From assembly GCA_030019415.1 (NCBI GenBank), contig JASEEX010000015.1:1-43305 (forward strand): a DNA stretch of 43,305 nt, given 5' to 3'. Under the pieces are notes generated by a model. It did no database searches. It saw nothing but the letters and a program-made list of their open reading frames with translations, and was not told where the DNA came from. Position numbers and translations under genes: made by a program. This document shows positions 24,426 to 32,708 of this stretch, piece by piece; positions within the stretch are counted from its first letter, which is position 1, and every line of letters starts with the position of its first letter. The stretch comes from Thermodesulfovibrionales bacterium (lineage in GTDB: Bacteria; Nitrospirota; Thermodesulfovibrionia; Thermodesulfovibrionales; SM23-35).

Positions 24426-25466
24426 TTATGGGAAAAGACCCGCGGTGTCAAGTGCTGTCTTTTCATCAAATCCCATCATGATGTTCATGTTATGCACAGC
24501 CTGCCCTGAAGCACCTTTTACAAGATTATCTATTGCAGTAATTATAATAAGGGTATTTGTCCTTATGTTTACGATTAGCCCTATCTCACATAGGTTCGTC
24601 CCGCGTAGATTCTTCACATTGGGAAATCTTCCAACATCAAGAACCTTTACAAATGGTTCATTGGTATATGTCTTTTTATAAAGCTCTATAATTTTTTCTG
24701 TATCCACACTCTCTATAAGCCTCACGTACATAGTTGTGAGTATCCCTCTGTCAAAAGGGGCGAGATGAGGTGTAAAATTGACCTTTATAGCTTTACCAGC
24801 TATGGCTGAAAGCTCCTGTTCCATTTCTGGTGTATGCCTGTGACCTACCACAGCATAGGCCTTAAACCCTTCATTTACCTCACAGTATGAGTATTCGACA
24901 TCCGACTTTCTTCCAGCGCCACTTGTCCCTGACTTAGAATCTATAACTATTGAGGCTACATCAATGAGTTTATTTTTTATGACAGGATATAACCCAAGGA
25001 TTGCACCTGTCGGATAACAGCCGGGATTGGCTACAAGGCTCGCCTTGGCGATCTTTTTACGGTAAAGCTCCGGGAGGCCGTAAACAGCCTTTTCAAGAGT
25101 CCTTTGAAATTTATGGGACACCCTATACCATTCTTCATATGTCTTTATATCTTTGAATCTGTAGTCAGCAGAGAGGTCAATAACCTTCTTCCCGTTCCTG
25201 AAGAAGAAGTCCACTGCCCCTTGCGATTCTCCATGCGGAAGGGCCATAAAAAACAGTTCTGCCCTGTCAAGGATATCTTCGACATGTAACGGCTCATATA
25301 TCAGGTTTGAATATTTGTGAAGGTTCGGAAAAAGGTCAACTACAGATTTCCCTGCTGATCTTTCTGAGGTGACTGCTGTAATTGTAACTACTGGGTGTTT
25401 TGAGAGGATACGGAGTAGTTCGCCTCCCGTATATCCACTGCCACCACATATGGCAACACGTATCAT
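24426..25466 (-). CDS. argC: N-acetyl-gamma-glutamyl-phosphate reductase
   Basis: A 346-residue NADPH-dependent reductase of arginine synthesis, the step before acetylornithine aminotransferase. The Rossmann start VAICGGSGYTGGELLRIL, the catalytic Cys in NPGCYPTGAILGLYP, and the GHRHTPEMEQEL motif are present. Full length. It lies 9 nt after rpsI and 8 nt before argJ, so arginine genes are co-transcribed with two ribosomal protein genes, an order seen in several anaerobes. Confidence 0.96.
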   Translation of the reverse strand: MIRVAICGGSGYTGGELLRILSKHPVVTITAVTSERSAGKSVVDLFPNLHKYSNLIYEPLHVEDILDRAELFFMALPHGESQGAVDFFFRNGKKVIDLSADYRFKDIKTYEEWYRVSHKFQRTLEKAVYGLPELYRKKIAKASLVANPGCYPTGAILGLYPVIKNKLIDVASIVIDSKSGTSGAGRKSDVEYSYCEVNEGFKAYAVVGHRHTPEMEQELSAIAGKAIKVNFTPHLAPFDRGILTTMYVRLIESVDTEKIIELYKKTYTNEPFVKVLDVGRFPNVKNLRGTNLCEIGLIVNIRTNTLIIITAIDNLVKGASGQAVHNMNIMMGFDEKTALDTAGLFP

Positions 25467-25475
25467 ACCCTGACT

Positions 25476-25868
25476 TTATCTCTTGGAAAACTGGAATCTC
25501 TTCCGAGCACCCTTCTGACCGTATTTCTTTCTCTCTTTTTCCCTCGGGTCTCTTGTGAGAAGGCCTTCTTTCTTTAGCCTTAAACGAAGGTCATTATCCA
25601 TATTAACAATCGCCTTTGCTATGCCATGCCTTATTGCACCTGCCTGGCCTGTGAGGCCACCACCGCTTACTGTTGCAGTAATGTTGTATTTTCCTGTTAT
25701 GCCGGCAAGCTCAATTGGTTGACGTAGCATCATCCTCATTGTCTCTCTGGGGAAATAGATATTAACAGGTGTTCCGTTAATTATTATCTGGCCATCCCCT
25801 GGAGCAATGGTCACCCTTGCTATACATGTTTTTCTTCTTCCCGTTGCATAATATTGAATCTCAGCCAT
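25476..25868 (-). CDS. rpsI: 30S ribosomal protein S9
   Basis: 130 residues. [14 protein letters not shown] at the N terminus and the C-terminal tail ending [16 protein letters not shown], which reaches the P-site tRNA, are both typical of S9. A longer in-frame start at 25901 is rejected: the ATG at 25868 gives the family start MAEIQYY and has aaaggag 6 nt upstream. It lies downstream of rplM; a CCCCGTTAGAA-type hairpin sits between the two. Confidence 0.97.
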   Translation of the reverse strand: MAEIQYYATGRRKTCIARVTIAPGDGQIIINGTPVNIYFPRETMRMMLRQPIELAGITGKYNITATVSGGGLTGQAGAIRHGIAKAIVNMDNDLRLRLKKEGLLTRDPREKERKKYGQKGARKRFQFSKR

Positions 25869-25882
25869 CCACAACTCCTTTA

Positions 25883-25915
25883 CCCCGTTAGAAAGCTTCA
25901 CCTTTTCTAACGGGG
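25883..25915. repeat. CCCCGTTAGAA-type hairpin repeat between rplM and rpsI
   Basis: Stem ccccgttagaaa with tttctaacgggg around a 9-nt loop; same stem as at 14948 and 16602 but with a different loop. It ends 14 nt before the rpsI start. On the minus strand the sequence after it is the rpsI ribosome-binding site, not a U tract, so it may attenuate or only space the two genes. Confidence 0.8.
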
Positions 25916-25935
25916 TTTATATTATACTTATCCGC

Positions 25936-26367
25936 TTACTTCAGGGGCAATATTTCCGGTTTCTGTGCCTTGTGGGGGTGTTCAGGTCCCCTATATACCT
26001 TAAGCTTCTTTAAGATTGCTCTTCCAAGCCTGCCTTTTGGAAGCATTCCCCACACCGCATCAATTATGATCTTTTCTGGTCTCTTGCTAAGACGCTCCTT
26101 TAGAGTCTCAGCCTTTAGACCACCTGGATAACCTGAATGATGATAGTAAATCTTATTCTCAGGCTTTTTACCTGTAATTTTTATTTTGTCTGCATTTATA
26201 ACAATAATAAAGTCGCCTGTGTCGATATTAGGAGTGAATATTGGCTTGTTTTTACCGCGAAGGTGAGTGGCTATCCTCGTTGCAAGCTTTCCGAGAATAG
26301 CATCTTTAGCATCAACGAGATACCACTTTCTTTCGACATCACCCTTTGAGGCAAATTGAGTCTTCAT
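25936..26367 (-). CDS. rplM: 50S ribosomal protein L13
   Basis: 143 residues with the L13 core: [28 protein letters not shown], then the [12 protein letters not shown] motif and [26 protein letters not shown]. An earlier in-frame ATG (26385) exists, but its upstream sequence has no ribosome-binding site. The ATG at 26367 follows gaaggtgag and is preferred. First gene of the rplM-rpsI-argC-argJ unit. Confidence 0.96.
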   Translation of the reverse strand: MKTQFASKGDVERKWYLVDAKDAILGKLATRIATHLRGKNKPIFTPNIDTGDFIIVINADKIKITGKKPENKIYYHHSGYPGGLKAETLKERLSKRPEKIIIDAVWGMLPKGRLGRAILKKLKVYRGPEHPHKAQKPEILPLK

Positions 26368-26477
26368 ATTCTCACCTTCTTTCATAAAGGAGGCTGTTCA
26401 ACAGCTCTTAACACGGGGTGTAACCCCTGAAGCAAACCACATTTGTTATTGAACACCTTCAAAAGGATTTTAAATAA

Positions 26478-26505
26478 AATAATATAATCAGCATGAGATT
26501 GTCAA
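26478..26505 (-). promoter_or_regulatory. Probable promoter of rplM-rpsI-argCJ
   Basis: On the minus strand a perfect TTGACA (26505-26500) is followed by an AT-rich -10 region (tatattattt) 13-17 nt on. The leader to the rplM start is about 100 nt and contains short inverted segments (ctgttgaacag), with no further gene. Confidence 0.5.
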
Positions 26506-26527
26506 TTGTCTGCAATGGATCATCTAA

Positions 26528-26558
26528 ACCCTGTTAGATGTTTACTATCTAACAGGGT
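26528..26558. repeat. Diverged hairpin repeat (accctgttagat)
   Basis: Perfect 12-bp stem, accctgttagat with atctaacagggt, around gtttact. It is a diverged or compensated relative of the CCCCGTTAGAA hairpins. The rest of the 431-nt gap between rplM and the regulator gene holds only the two promoters listed and AT-rich sequence. Confidence 0.75.
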
Positions 26559-26752
26559 AAATTTAACCTTAACTCGCTGGAGACGATTGGAGGATACCAA
26601 AGAAGAGAGTTCGATAATTACGAGAACTGAGAAAGGTCAGGCAGATGATCAGATAAATGAAAGTTCAAGATTTTAGAACAATTGTTCTAAAAATAGCATT
26701 TTAAATATCGTTCACTAAAATGCATTATTTGTTTTCAAATATAATTTTTTTG

Positions 26753-26781
26753 TTGACAAATAGAAATTTTTGTTGTATAAA
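26753..26781 (+). promoter_or_regulatory. Near-consensus sigma-70 promoter for the winged-helix gene
   Basis: TTGACA at 26753-26758, a 17-nt spacer and TATAAA at 26776-26781. The predicted transcript start (about 26788) is only some 10 nt before the ATG. This is the best promoter match in the window. Confidence 0.85.
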
Positions 26782-26798
26782 TTTACATAGGTGAGTGG

Positions 26799-27344
26799 AT
26801 GTTAAAGAGTTTATTCTCATCATCAATAAGGGCAGATGTTCTTTCGCTGCTTCTGAACAGCCCGGACGAGCAGTTCTATATTAGAGAGATTGCAAAGCTC
26901 CTTAGGAAAAATCCCTCCGGCGTGAAGAGGGAACTTGACAATCTTGAAAAGATGGGTATGGTGATTGGCGAAAAGGTTGCCAATCTCAAGTATTTTCGAG
27001 CGAACAAAGATTCACCTCTGTTTTCTGAGCTGAAGAATCTGATAACAAAGTCTCTCGGGCTGCCGGGTGCACTCAAGGCAGTCTTGAGGGCCTCTGGTAC
27101 AAAGGCCGCTTTTCTTTACGGTCCGTATGCAGAAGGGGACGATGTGGATACTGTAAACCTTTTTGTTATCGGTGCACTATCGTCCCTTACAAAAGAACTT
27201 AAGGATATTGAAAGAAGGTTTGATCTAAAGATTAACTGCACTATAACTGACGAGGACGAATACAGACTTAAGAAAAAGAAGGGTGATGCTAATCTGAAAA
27301 GACTCTTATCAGGTAAAAGGATTACCCTGATAGGCAGACTGTGA
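26799..27344 (+). CDS. Winged-helix regulator fused to a decayed nucleotidyltransferase domain
   Basis: 181 residues. The N-terminal half (1-70) is a winged helix: SLFSSSIRADVLSLLLNSPDEQFYIREIAKLL, then KNPSGVKRELDNLEKMGMV, then a wing with EKVANLKYFRANK. The C-terminal part (about 95-180) has the outline of a MNT-type nucleotidyltransferase, but its active-site pattern GSxxxG...DxD is changed to GPYAEGDDVDTVNLFV (108-123): the Ser is Pro and the second Asp is Asn. Catalysis is therefore unlikely. Similar fusions serve as transcription regulators of nearby genes. The 20-residue Lys/Ala peptide gene follows 63 nt on. Strong promoter; weak ribosome-binding site. Confidence 0.8.
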   Translation: MLKSLFSSSIRADVLSLLLNSPDEQFYIREIAKLLRKNPSGVKRELDNLEKMGMVIGEKVANLKYFRANKDSPLFSELKNLITKSLGLPGALKAVLRASGTKAAFLYGPYAEGDDVDTVNLFVIGALSSLTKELKDIERRFDLKINCTITDEDEYRLKKKKGDANLKRLLSGKRITLIGRL

Positions 27345-27357
27345 GCTCAGAGTGTCG

Positions 27358-27383
27358 CGCACTTACCTGCGCAAGTAAGTGCG
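27358..27383 (+). promoter_or_regulatory. Hairpin between the regulator and the small peptide gene
   Basis: Perfect 9-bp stem (cgcacttac with gtaagtgcg) around ctgcgcaa. It lies 14 nt after the regulator stop and 25 nt before the small peptide ATG. No U tract follows, so it is more likely an mRNA-stabilising or operator-like palindrome than a terminator. Confidence 0.5.
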
Positions 27384-27407
27384 GGATAGAAAGGGGGTGA
27401 ATATTTA

Positions 27408-27470
27408 ATGGCAGCAAAGAAGGCAGCCGCAAAGAAGACCGCAAAGAAGCCCGCAAAGAAAAAGAAATAA
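27408..27470 (+). CDS. 20-residue Lys/Ala-rich histone-like peptide
   Basis: A tiny frame encoding MAAKKAAAKKTAKKPAKKKK. Three signals make it credible: a strong ribosome-binding site (aaagggggtg, 9 nt before the ATG), an immediate stop (taa) and a clean rho-independent terminator 28 nt later. The composition is that of histone H1-like tails (AKK repeats), so DNA or RNA binding is likely by charge. No catalytic role is possible at this size. It could be co-transcribed with the upstream winged-helix gene. Confidence 0.7.
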   Translation: MAAKKAAAKKTAKKPAKKKK

Positions 27471-27498
27471 GTTTCCCCTACACGCACATGCGATTTCA

Positions 27499-27531
27499 GG
27501 CTGGAGAAGAAATTCTCCAGCCTTCCTTTTT
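27499..27531 (+). terminator. Rho-independent terminator after the small peptide
   Basis: Stem ggctggaga with tctccagcc around agaaat, followed by ttccttttt on the plus strand. It ends the small-peptide transcript; lpxC converges from the right. Confidence 0.9.
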
Positions 27532-27612
27532 GCGGTCCTCTACATAATAATAAAACTCAATTTTTGAAAAAATTCAAGTAAAATTTATAACTTGTTGAAA
27601 ATAAAGGATTTT

Positions 27613-28476
27613 TTAGGATAGCTGTGGTATCTCTGAGACTATTTCCCAGCAGTCCTGATAGGAGAGGAGCTTTTTCAGGAATTTCAGGTTTGTCGTATGG
27701 CCTGACTTACTGGCAACAATGTGACCGTAAATGGGAAATCCGATTAAGGAAAAGTCACCTATCAGATCAAGCATTTTATGGCGTACGAATTCGTCTTTGA
27801 ACCTAAGGCCGGAAGAATTTAATACACCGTCTTTGCTGAGTATTATAGCGTTTTCAAAGGAACCACCCTTTACAAATCCATTTGCCTCCAGGTATTTGAC
27901 ATCCTTGAGAAAACCGAAGGTTCTTGCAGGGGCTATTTCTTTCACAAAGATTTCCTCTGAAAGTTCTAAGCTTAACCTTTGCTCTCCGAGCAGGTGATGA
28001 TTAAAATGAATCCTGTATGTTATTCGTCTTCCATTATAGGGAAGGGCTGCAATCTTGGTGTGACCGTCAGTGAAGACCACAGGGTTTGTTATTCTGATAC
28101 AGGGTCTTTTCTTGCTCTGCCTTGCGATTCCACCCTTAAAGATTATGCTTATTAATTCTATTGAGCTTCCGTCAAGGATTGGTATCTCAGGCCCATTAAC
28201 TTCCACGATCAAATTATCTATCCCGAGGCCAGATAAGGCTGCAAGAATGTGTTCAACAGTCCTGATCTTCACCCCGTTATACCCGAGCGTAGTTGAAAAG
28301 GCAGTATCTATAACCGAACCCATAGAGGCCCTTATAATTATCTCTTTATCTGGCTTTACAAATATTATACCTGTATCCCTCTGTGCCGGTTTGAGGCGAA
28401 CTTTTGAATACTGCCCCGTATGCAGTCCGATACCTTCAAAGCTCACTTCCTGTTTTAAGGTCCTTTGCAGTCGCAT
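27613..28476 (-). CDS. lpxC: UDP-3-O-acyl-N-acetylglucosamine deacetylase
   Basis: A 287-residue zinc amidase, the committed step of lipid A synthesis; its presence implies an outer membrane with lipopolysaccharide. Zinc and catalytic residues are visible: H76 in TVEHILAALSGLGIDN, and the C-terminal FVRHKMLDLIGD and IVASKSGHTTNL motifs. The N-terminal LKQEVSFEGIGLHTG is standard. Full length. It stands alone, about 120 nt after tldD on the same strand, with no clear ribosome-binding site. Confidence 0.97.
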   Translation of the reverse strand: MRLQRTLKQEVSFEGIGLHTGQYSKVRLKPAQRDTGIIFVKPDKEIIIRASMGSVIDTAFSTTLGYNGVKIRTVEHILAALSGLGIDNLIVEVNGPEIPILDGSSIELISIIFKGGIARQSKKRPCIRITNPVVFTDGHTKIAALPYNGRRITYRIHFNHHLLGEQRLSLELSEEIFVKEIAPARTFGFLKDVKYLEANGFVKGGSFENAIILSKDGVLNSSGLRFKDEFVRHKMLDLIGDFSLIGFPIYGHIVASKSGHTTNLKFLKKLLSYQDCWEIVSEIPQLS

Positions 28477-28597
28477 AATTATCTGCTAAATATTTTCTGC
28501 AAATATAATGCCAGCGATAATCTGTTGTTAAATAAATGATTTAGAGGCATAGTGGTGTTGCTTATCATCTATGGGTTGTGTAGTATTTGACACAGTG

Positions 28598-29980
28598 TTA
28601 TACCTCGCCACCGACTACCATCTCAGGGATCCTGACTGTTGGCATTGCATCCGAGATAGGGACGCCCTGGGAATCTTTACCACATGTCCCGATAGAAAAT
28701 CCTAAGTCAGAACCAACCATATCTATGGATTTCAAGACCTCTGGCCCGTTTCCCGCGAGAGTTGCACCCCTTACAGGTTCTTCTATCCTGCCTTTGTTGA
28801 TAAGATAGCCCTCCTGCACCTCAAAAACAAAATCACCTGTAATTGTATTTACCTGTCCTCCCCCCATTTTTTTGACAAGCAGGCCGTACTCTACAGAGTT
28901 TATAATTTCCTCTGGAGGCATTTCACCAGGTGCAATAAATGTATTTGTCATCCTTGGTATAGGTCTATGCTGGTACGATTGCCGCCTGCCATTGCCTGTT
29001 GACTTTACTCCATCTTTTAATGCAGTTAATTTATCGTATATGTAGCTTTTTAAAATACCCCTTTCTACAAGGACACTCTGCTGGGAGGGGGTACCTTCAT
29101 CATCAAACCTGAAGGAGCCTCTCTTCTTTTGAATAGTTGAGTCATCTATTACTGTTATAAGAGGGGATGCAACCTGCTGCCCTATCTTCTTTGAGTAGAC
29201 TGATAACCCTTGCTGTGCAAAATCAGCCTCAAGGCCATGGCCTATAGCTTCATGTATCATAGTGCCTCCTGCCTCAGATGAAATAACAACAGGCATCCTT
29301 CCGCCAGGTGCCCTTCTCGCAGTAAGCATCATCACAGCCCTTTTTGCTGCCTTCAGGCTTAACTCTTCTATATCTGTTTCATCAAAGAGTTCAAAGCCGA
29401 TAAAGCCACCTGTGGATTCGTATCCTGTCTGTATAATACCGTCATCTGCAGCGATCACCTGAATTACTGTCAGTGTGTGAACCCTTTCATCCTCAGCGAT
29501 TGTTCCATCTGTTGTTGCAATCTGGACATTCTGGATAAAGTCATTGTATATGACACTGACCTGTCTTATTCTATGGTCGTAGCCCCTTGCAACACTATCT
29601 GCCTTTCTAACAAGGGATATCTTTTTCTCTACGGGTATATTTTCTGGAAGGAGCTTTATACTAAAGGAAACAGAGGGAGTTTTGATCCTCAGGTCAGTAA
29701 CAGAATCGGTAGCCTTGCCAGGTGCAGCCCTGCTTACTTCAGATGCAGCCCTTAGCAGGGATTCTTCAGACAGGTCGTTGCTGTAGGCATAGGCAGATCT
29801 ACCATTATAAATGAGGCGGATGCCCAGACCATAATCAACACCTGTGATTACTTTTTCAATCTTCCTGTCTTCGAGGTGGATGAAGATGGGCTTTTTATGC
29901 TCTACGAATATCTCTGCATATTCGTCTCCGGATGAGAAGGTCTTCTTCAAGACCTTTAAAAGAAGGTCCTTATCGAGCAT
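28598..29980 (-). CDS. tldD: Metalloprotease TldD
   Basis: A 460-residue TldD/PmbA family protein; with TldE it degrades unfolded or modified peptides and processes some ribosomal peptides. The zinc motif HEAIGHGLEAD (HExxxH) is intact, followed by GSFRFDDEGTPSQQSVLVERGIL. The C terminus, TCGKDSQGVPISDAMPTVRIPEMVVGG, is typical. The TldE/PmbA partner is not in the window. Full length. Confidence 0.96.
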   Translation of the reverse strand: MLDKDLLLKVLKKTFSSGDEYAEIFVEHKKPIFIHLEDRKIEKVITGVDYGLGIRLIYNGRSAYAYSNDLSEESLLRAASEVSRAAPGKATDSVTDLRIKTPSVSFSIKLLPENIPVEKKISLVRKADSVARGYDHRIRQVSVIYNDFIQNVQIATTDGTIAEDERVHTLTVIQVIAADDGIIQTGYESTGGFIGFELFDETDIEELSLKAAKRAVMMLTARRAPGGRMPVVISSEAGGTMIHEAIGHGLEADFAQQGLSVYSKKIGQQVASPLITVIDDSTIQKKRGSFRFDDEGTPSQQSVLVERGILKSYIYDKLTALKDGVKSTGNGRRQSYQHRPIPRMTNTFIAPGEMPPEEIINSVEYGLLVKKMGGGQVNTITGDFVFEVQEGYLINKGRIEEPVRGATLAGNGPEVLKSIDMVGSDLGFSIGTCGKDSQGVPISDAMPTVRIPEMVVGGEV

Positions 29981-30030
29981 GGTAGATTACTAAGGAAACC
30001 ATAACTAAAACCACATGTCCAGTCTGTTTT

Positions 30031-30166
30031 GTCATTCCGTGCTTGCCTGCCCCGCTTTGCGAAGCATGGCCGGGGACACGGAATCCCGTAATTTTTCTGG
30101 ATTCCGCTGGAGCCTGCCCTCTGGATTCCCCGATCGAGTCGGGGAATGACAGGAGGGCGGGAATGA
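30031..30166. repeat. Composite palindromic repeat between tldD and mtnP
   Basis: The block starts gtcattccgtg and ends gcgggaatgac, so its ends are inverted. Inside are a hairpin cluster with gcctgccccgctttgcgaag (a near-copy, inverted, of the hairpin in glyS at 17684-17714) and a 9-bp hairpin attccccga/tcggggaat at 30125-30147. It fills most of the 310-nt gap, which contains no gene. Confidence 0.75.
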
Positions 30167-30290
30167 CTGCTAAGTAACCTTATTAATAAATTTCTTAGTA
30201 TATCAGTTTTTTTAAATATTTTAATAATTTGCTATTATGTATTATGATGACAGCAGGGGTGAAAGGAAGAGATAGGTTCAAGGGTGATAT

Positions 30291-31076
30291 ATGATCAGGA
30301 TAGGGGTTGTCGGGGGAAGTGGCCTATATGATATACCAGGCCTGACCATCACAGAGTACAAAAAGATCACAACTCCCTTTGGAGACCCCTCAGATATCTA
30401 CCGTGTAGGAGAGTTATCAGGTGTAGAGGTCGTATTTCTTCCAAGACACGGCTCACCACATCATATACCCCCCCATAAAATAAACTATAGGGCAAACATA
30501 TGGGGGTTCAAAGAACTCGGCGTAGAAAGGATTATATCCATTGGTGCCGTCGGGGGTATAGATCCTGAAATAAAACCAGGAATAATCGTTGTCCCAGATC
30601 AGATTGTAGATATGACAAAGGGGAGGGAGTCTACATTCTATGATGGTGACGAAGTTGTACATGTAGACTTTACAGAGCCGTATTGCCCTGAGTTAAGGGA
30701 ATCTATTTTTAGAGCAGGCGAAAAGTCAGGGGTGGAGTTAAGGAGGTCAGGGACATATGTATGTGTGAATGGACCGAGGCTTGAGACCACGGCAGAGATA
30801 AAAATTTTTTTGAACATGGGCATTAATATTGTGGGGCTGACAGCGATGCCCGAGGCATCTCTGGCAAGGGAAGCGGAGCTTTGTTTTGCCGGTATTGCAG
30901 TTGTTACAAATTATGCTGCAGGGATTACGGAAAAAAGGCTAACAACAACAGAGGTTATGGAGATGATGGGGGGGACTACTGCAAAGGTGGTGAACCTGTT
31001 GAAGGAGGCCTTTAAACTTATACCCAGCGAAAGAAGATGTGCCTGTAAGGATGCCCTTAAAGATGCGAGGATGTAA
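30291..31076 (+). CDS. mtnP: S-methyl-5'-thioadenosine phosphorylase
   Basis: A 261-residue trimeric purine phosphorylase type enzyme that splits methylthioadenosine to adenine and methylthioribose-1-phosphate. Motifs: GVVGGSGLYDIPGL, then the phosphate/substrate segment FLPRHGSPHHIPPHKINYRAN, ISIGAVGGI, and LTAMPEASLAREAELCFAGI with the NYAAG segment. A S-methyl-5'-thioinosine phosphorylase cannot be ruled out but is less likely. The ribosome-binding site is aagggtg. No methionine-salvage partner gene is adjacent. Confidence 0.94.
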   Translation: MIRIGVVGGSGLYDIPGLTITEYKKITTPFGDPSDIYRVGELSGVEVVFLPRHGSPHHIPPHKINYRANIWGFKELGVERIISIGAVGGIDPEIKPGIIVVPDQIVDMTKGRESTFYDGDEVVHVDFTEPYCPELRESIFRAGEKSGVELRRSGTYVCVNGPRLETTAEIKIFLNMGINIVGLTAMPEASLAREAELCFAGIAVVTNYAAGITEKRLTTTEVMEMMGGTTAKVVNLLKEAFKLIPSERRCACKDALKDARM

Positions 31077-31122
31077 AAAATATCTCCTTGCTCACAGGGA
31101 TTAGAGAATATGGTATTGAGGC

Positions 31123-31152
31123 TTGACAGTGTAATTCCTGTAGAATTATCAT
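31123..31152 (+). promoter_or_regulatory. Possible promoter of the yebC-glmU-glmS operon
   Basis: TTGACA (31123-31128), an 18-nt spacer and TATCAT (31147-31152). The transcript would carry a leader of about 170 nt containing the inverted heptamer tract. Confidence 0.5.
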
Positions 31153-31179
31153 AAAAATGGCTCTTGACTAACGAGGGAA

Positions 31180-31322
31180 ATTACCAATAACCAAATTACA
31201 ATAACCAAATAATATCCAATGACCAAATTACAATAAGCAGACATTTGTTTGGTTATTGGTAATTGGAGCTTATTTGATCCGCCTGAGGCGGATTGGTTAT
31301 TGATTATTGGTTATTTAATTTG
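31180..31322. repeat. Inverted heptamer-periodic tract (ccaataa / ttggtta words)
   Basis: Left arm (31183-31240): accaata, accaaat, tacaata, accaaat and related 7-nt words. Right arm (about 31250-31322): ttggtta, ttggtaa, ttggagc, then ggttatt, gattatt, ggttatt, the inverse words. A short palindrome, atccgcctgaggcggat, is set into the right arm at 31277-31293. It would fold into a long hairpin just upstream of yebC. No gene. Confidence 0.8.
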
Positions 31323-31333
31323 GAGAAATTACT

Positions 31334-32089
31334 ATGTCAGGACATTCTAAATGGGCACAGGTAAAACACAAAAAGGCCCTTGTTGATGCAAGGAAAGGAA
31401 AAATCTTTTCCAAGATCGTTAAAGAGATAGCTGTTGCTGCAAGGCTTGGGGGTGGAGACACTGATGGAAATCCAAGGCTTAGGGCTGCAATAGAGAATGC
31501 AAAAGAGGTAAACATGCCCCGTGAGAATATAAAGAGAGCGATCATGAAAGGAACAGGCGAGCTTCCTGGCGTGGCCTATGAGGAGTCTGTATATGAGGGG
31601 TATGGTCCTGGTGGTGCCGCTATACTTTTAGAAGTGCTTACAGACAACAGAAACAGAGTGGTTTCTGAGATAAGACATATTATGACAAAAAACGGCGGAA
31701 ACCTGGGTGAGGCAGGTTGTGTTGCCTGGATGTTTGAGAAGAAGGGATACATCCTTGTTGAAAAGACAAAAATCGACGAAGATTCCCTGATAACAGTTGC
31801 CCTTGAGGCAGGTGCTGAGGACATGAAGAATGACCCTAAAGAAGAAAACTATGAGATTATTACAGCCCCTGAAGATATGAATAAGGTGAAGGCTTCTCTC
31901 GAGGCAGATGGGGTTCCTGTATCTCTCGCAGAGATAACGATGTTACCAAAGAGTTATGTTGGCCTCGATGAAAGGTCCGCAGAGCAGATGATCAGGTTGG
32001 TGGAGGCACTCGAGGAGCATGATGATGTCCAGAATGTTTATACTAATTTTGATATTCCTGATGAGGTGATGGCTAAGGTTGGCAGGTGA
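31334..32089 (+). CDS. yebC: YebC/PmpR family protein
   Basis: A 251-residue protein of the YebC/TACO1 family. Members are reported as DNA-binding regulators or as translation factors that help ribosomes through difficult peptides; which applies here is unknown. The start [27 protein letters not shown], the [17 protein letters not shown] segment and the [23 protein letters not shown] block are near-invariant in the family. A short tttggag site lies ahead of the ATG. It begins a run of five or six co-directional genes. In many bacteria yebC neighbours ruvC, which is not here. Confidence 0.96.
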   Translation: MSGHSKWAQVKHKKALVDARKGKIFSKIVKEIAVAARLGGGDTDGNPRLRAAIENAKEVNMPRENIKRAIMKGTGELPGVAYEESVYEGYGPGGAAILLEVLTDNRNRVVSEIRHIMTKNGGNLGEAGCVAWMFEKKGYILVEKTKIDEDSLITVALEAGAEDMKNDPKEENYEIITAPEDMNKVKASLEADGVPVSLAEITMLPKSYVGLDERSAEQMIRLVEALEEHDDVQNVYTNFDIPDEVMAKVGR

Positions 32090-32090
32090 T

Positions 32091-32708
32091 ATGGCCACTT
32101 CCATCCGTGCCACCTTCAAAAGAAGGTTTTTTGCAGGACTTCTGGTACTGATCCCTATTATTGTTACCCTCTTCATAATAGGGTGGTTCTTCAACTTTGT
32201 TGATGGCCTTCTTGAGCCCTTGTATTACAGAATTCTTGGCTACCATATCCCTGGTCTTGGCTTCATCTCAGCAATAGTACTTATATTCATCGTGGGTGTT
32301 ATCTCCACGAATGTCTTCGGGAGAAGGGTCATCAAAATTTTTGATAAGATCATGCTCAGGATACCTGTATTCAAGGGCATATACACCGCTATTAAACAGC
32401 TCGTTGATGCCTTCTCACCTGAGAGTAAAGTTTCGTCATTTAAGAAGTTCGTTGTTGTTGAGTACCCGAGACCCTGTGTTTTTGCATTCGGATTTCTTAC
32501 AAAGGAATGTGTTATTACAAAAGAGAGAGATGGCCACGAATCCTGTCTAAAGGCTGTTTATATCCCTACAAACCTCATCTACTTTGGTGAAATAGCACTC
32601 TTCAGAGATGAAGATATATTCTACACCAGCATTCCAATAGAAGAGGGGATTAAGATCATACTCTCAGCTGGTATTGTAACACCTGAGAGGATTTCTGAGT
32701 CGAAATAG
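32091..32708 (+). CDS. DUF502 family membrane protein
   Basis: 205 residues from the ATG at 32091 (a TTG four codons earlier is less likely). Two membrane segments are clear: about 14-37 (LLVLIPIIVTLFIIGWFFNFV) and 57-80 (GLGFISAIVLIFIVGVIST). Then comes the conserved cytoplasmic or periplasmic part with IPVFKGIYTAIKQLVDAFSP, VVEYPRPCVFAFGFLT and VYIPTNLIYFGEIALF (variant of the family's P-T-P loop). DUF502 proteins are widespread, and their function is not known. Spacing of 1 nt to yebC and overlap of one base with glmU imply coupled translation. Confidence 0.9.
   Translation: MATSIRATFKRRFFAGLLVLIPIIVTLFIIGWFFNFVDGLLEPLYYRILGYHIPGLGFISAIVLIFIVGVISTNVFGRRVIKIFDKIMLRIPVFKGIYTAIKQLVDAFSPESKVSSFKKFVVVEYPRPCVFAFGFLTKECVITKERDGHESCLKAVYIPTNLIYFGEIALFRDEDIFYTSIPIEEGIKIILSAGIVTPERISESK

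Noticed and set aside
25883-25915. Terminator between rplM and rpsI
   Set aside because: On the coding strand the stem is followed by the rpsI ribosome-binding site and no U tract, and the stem belongs to a dispersed repeat family.
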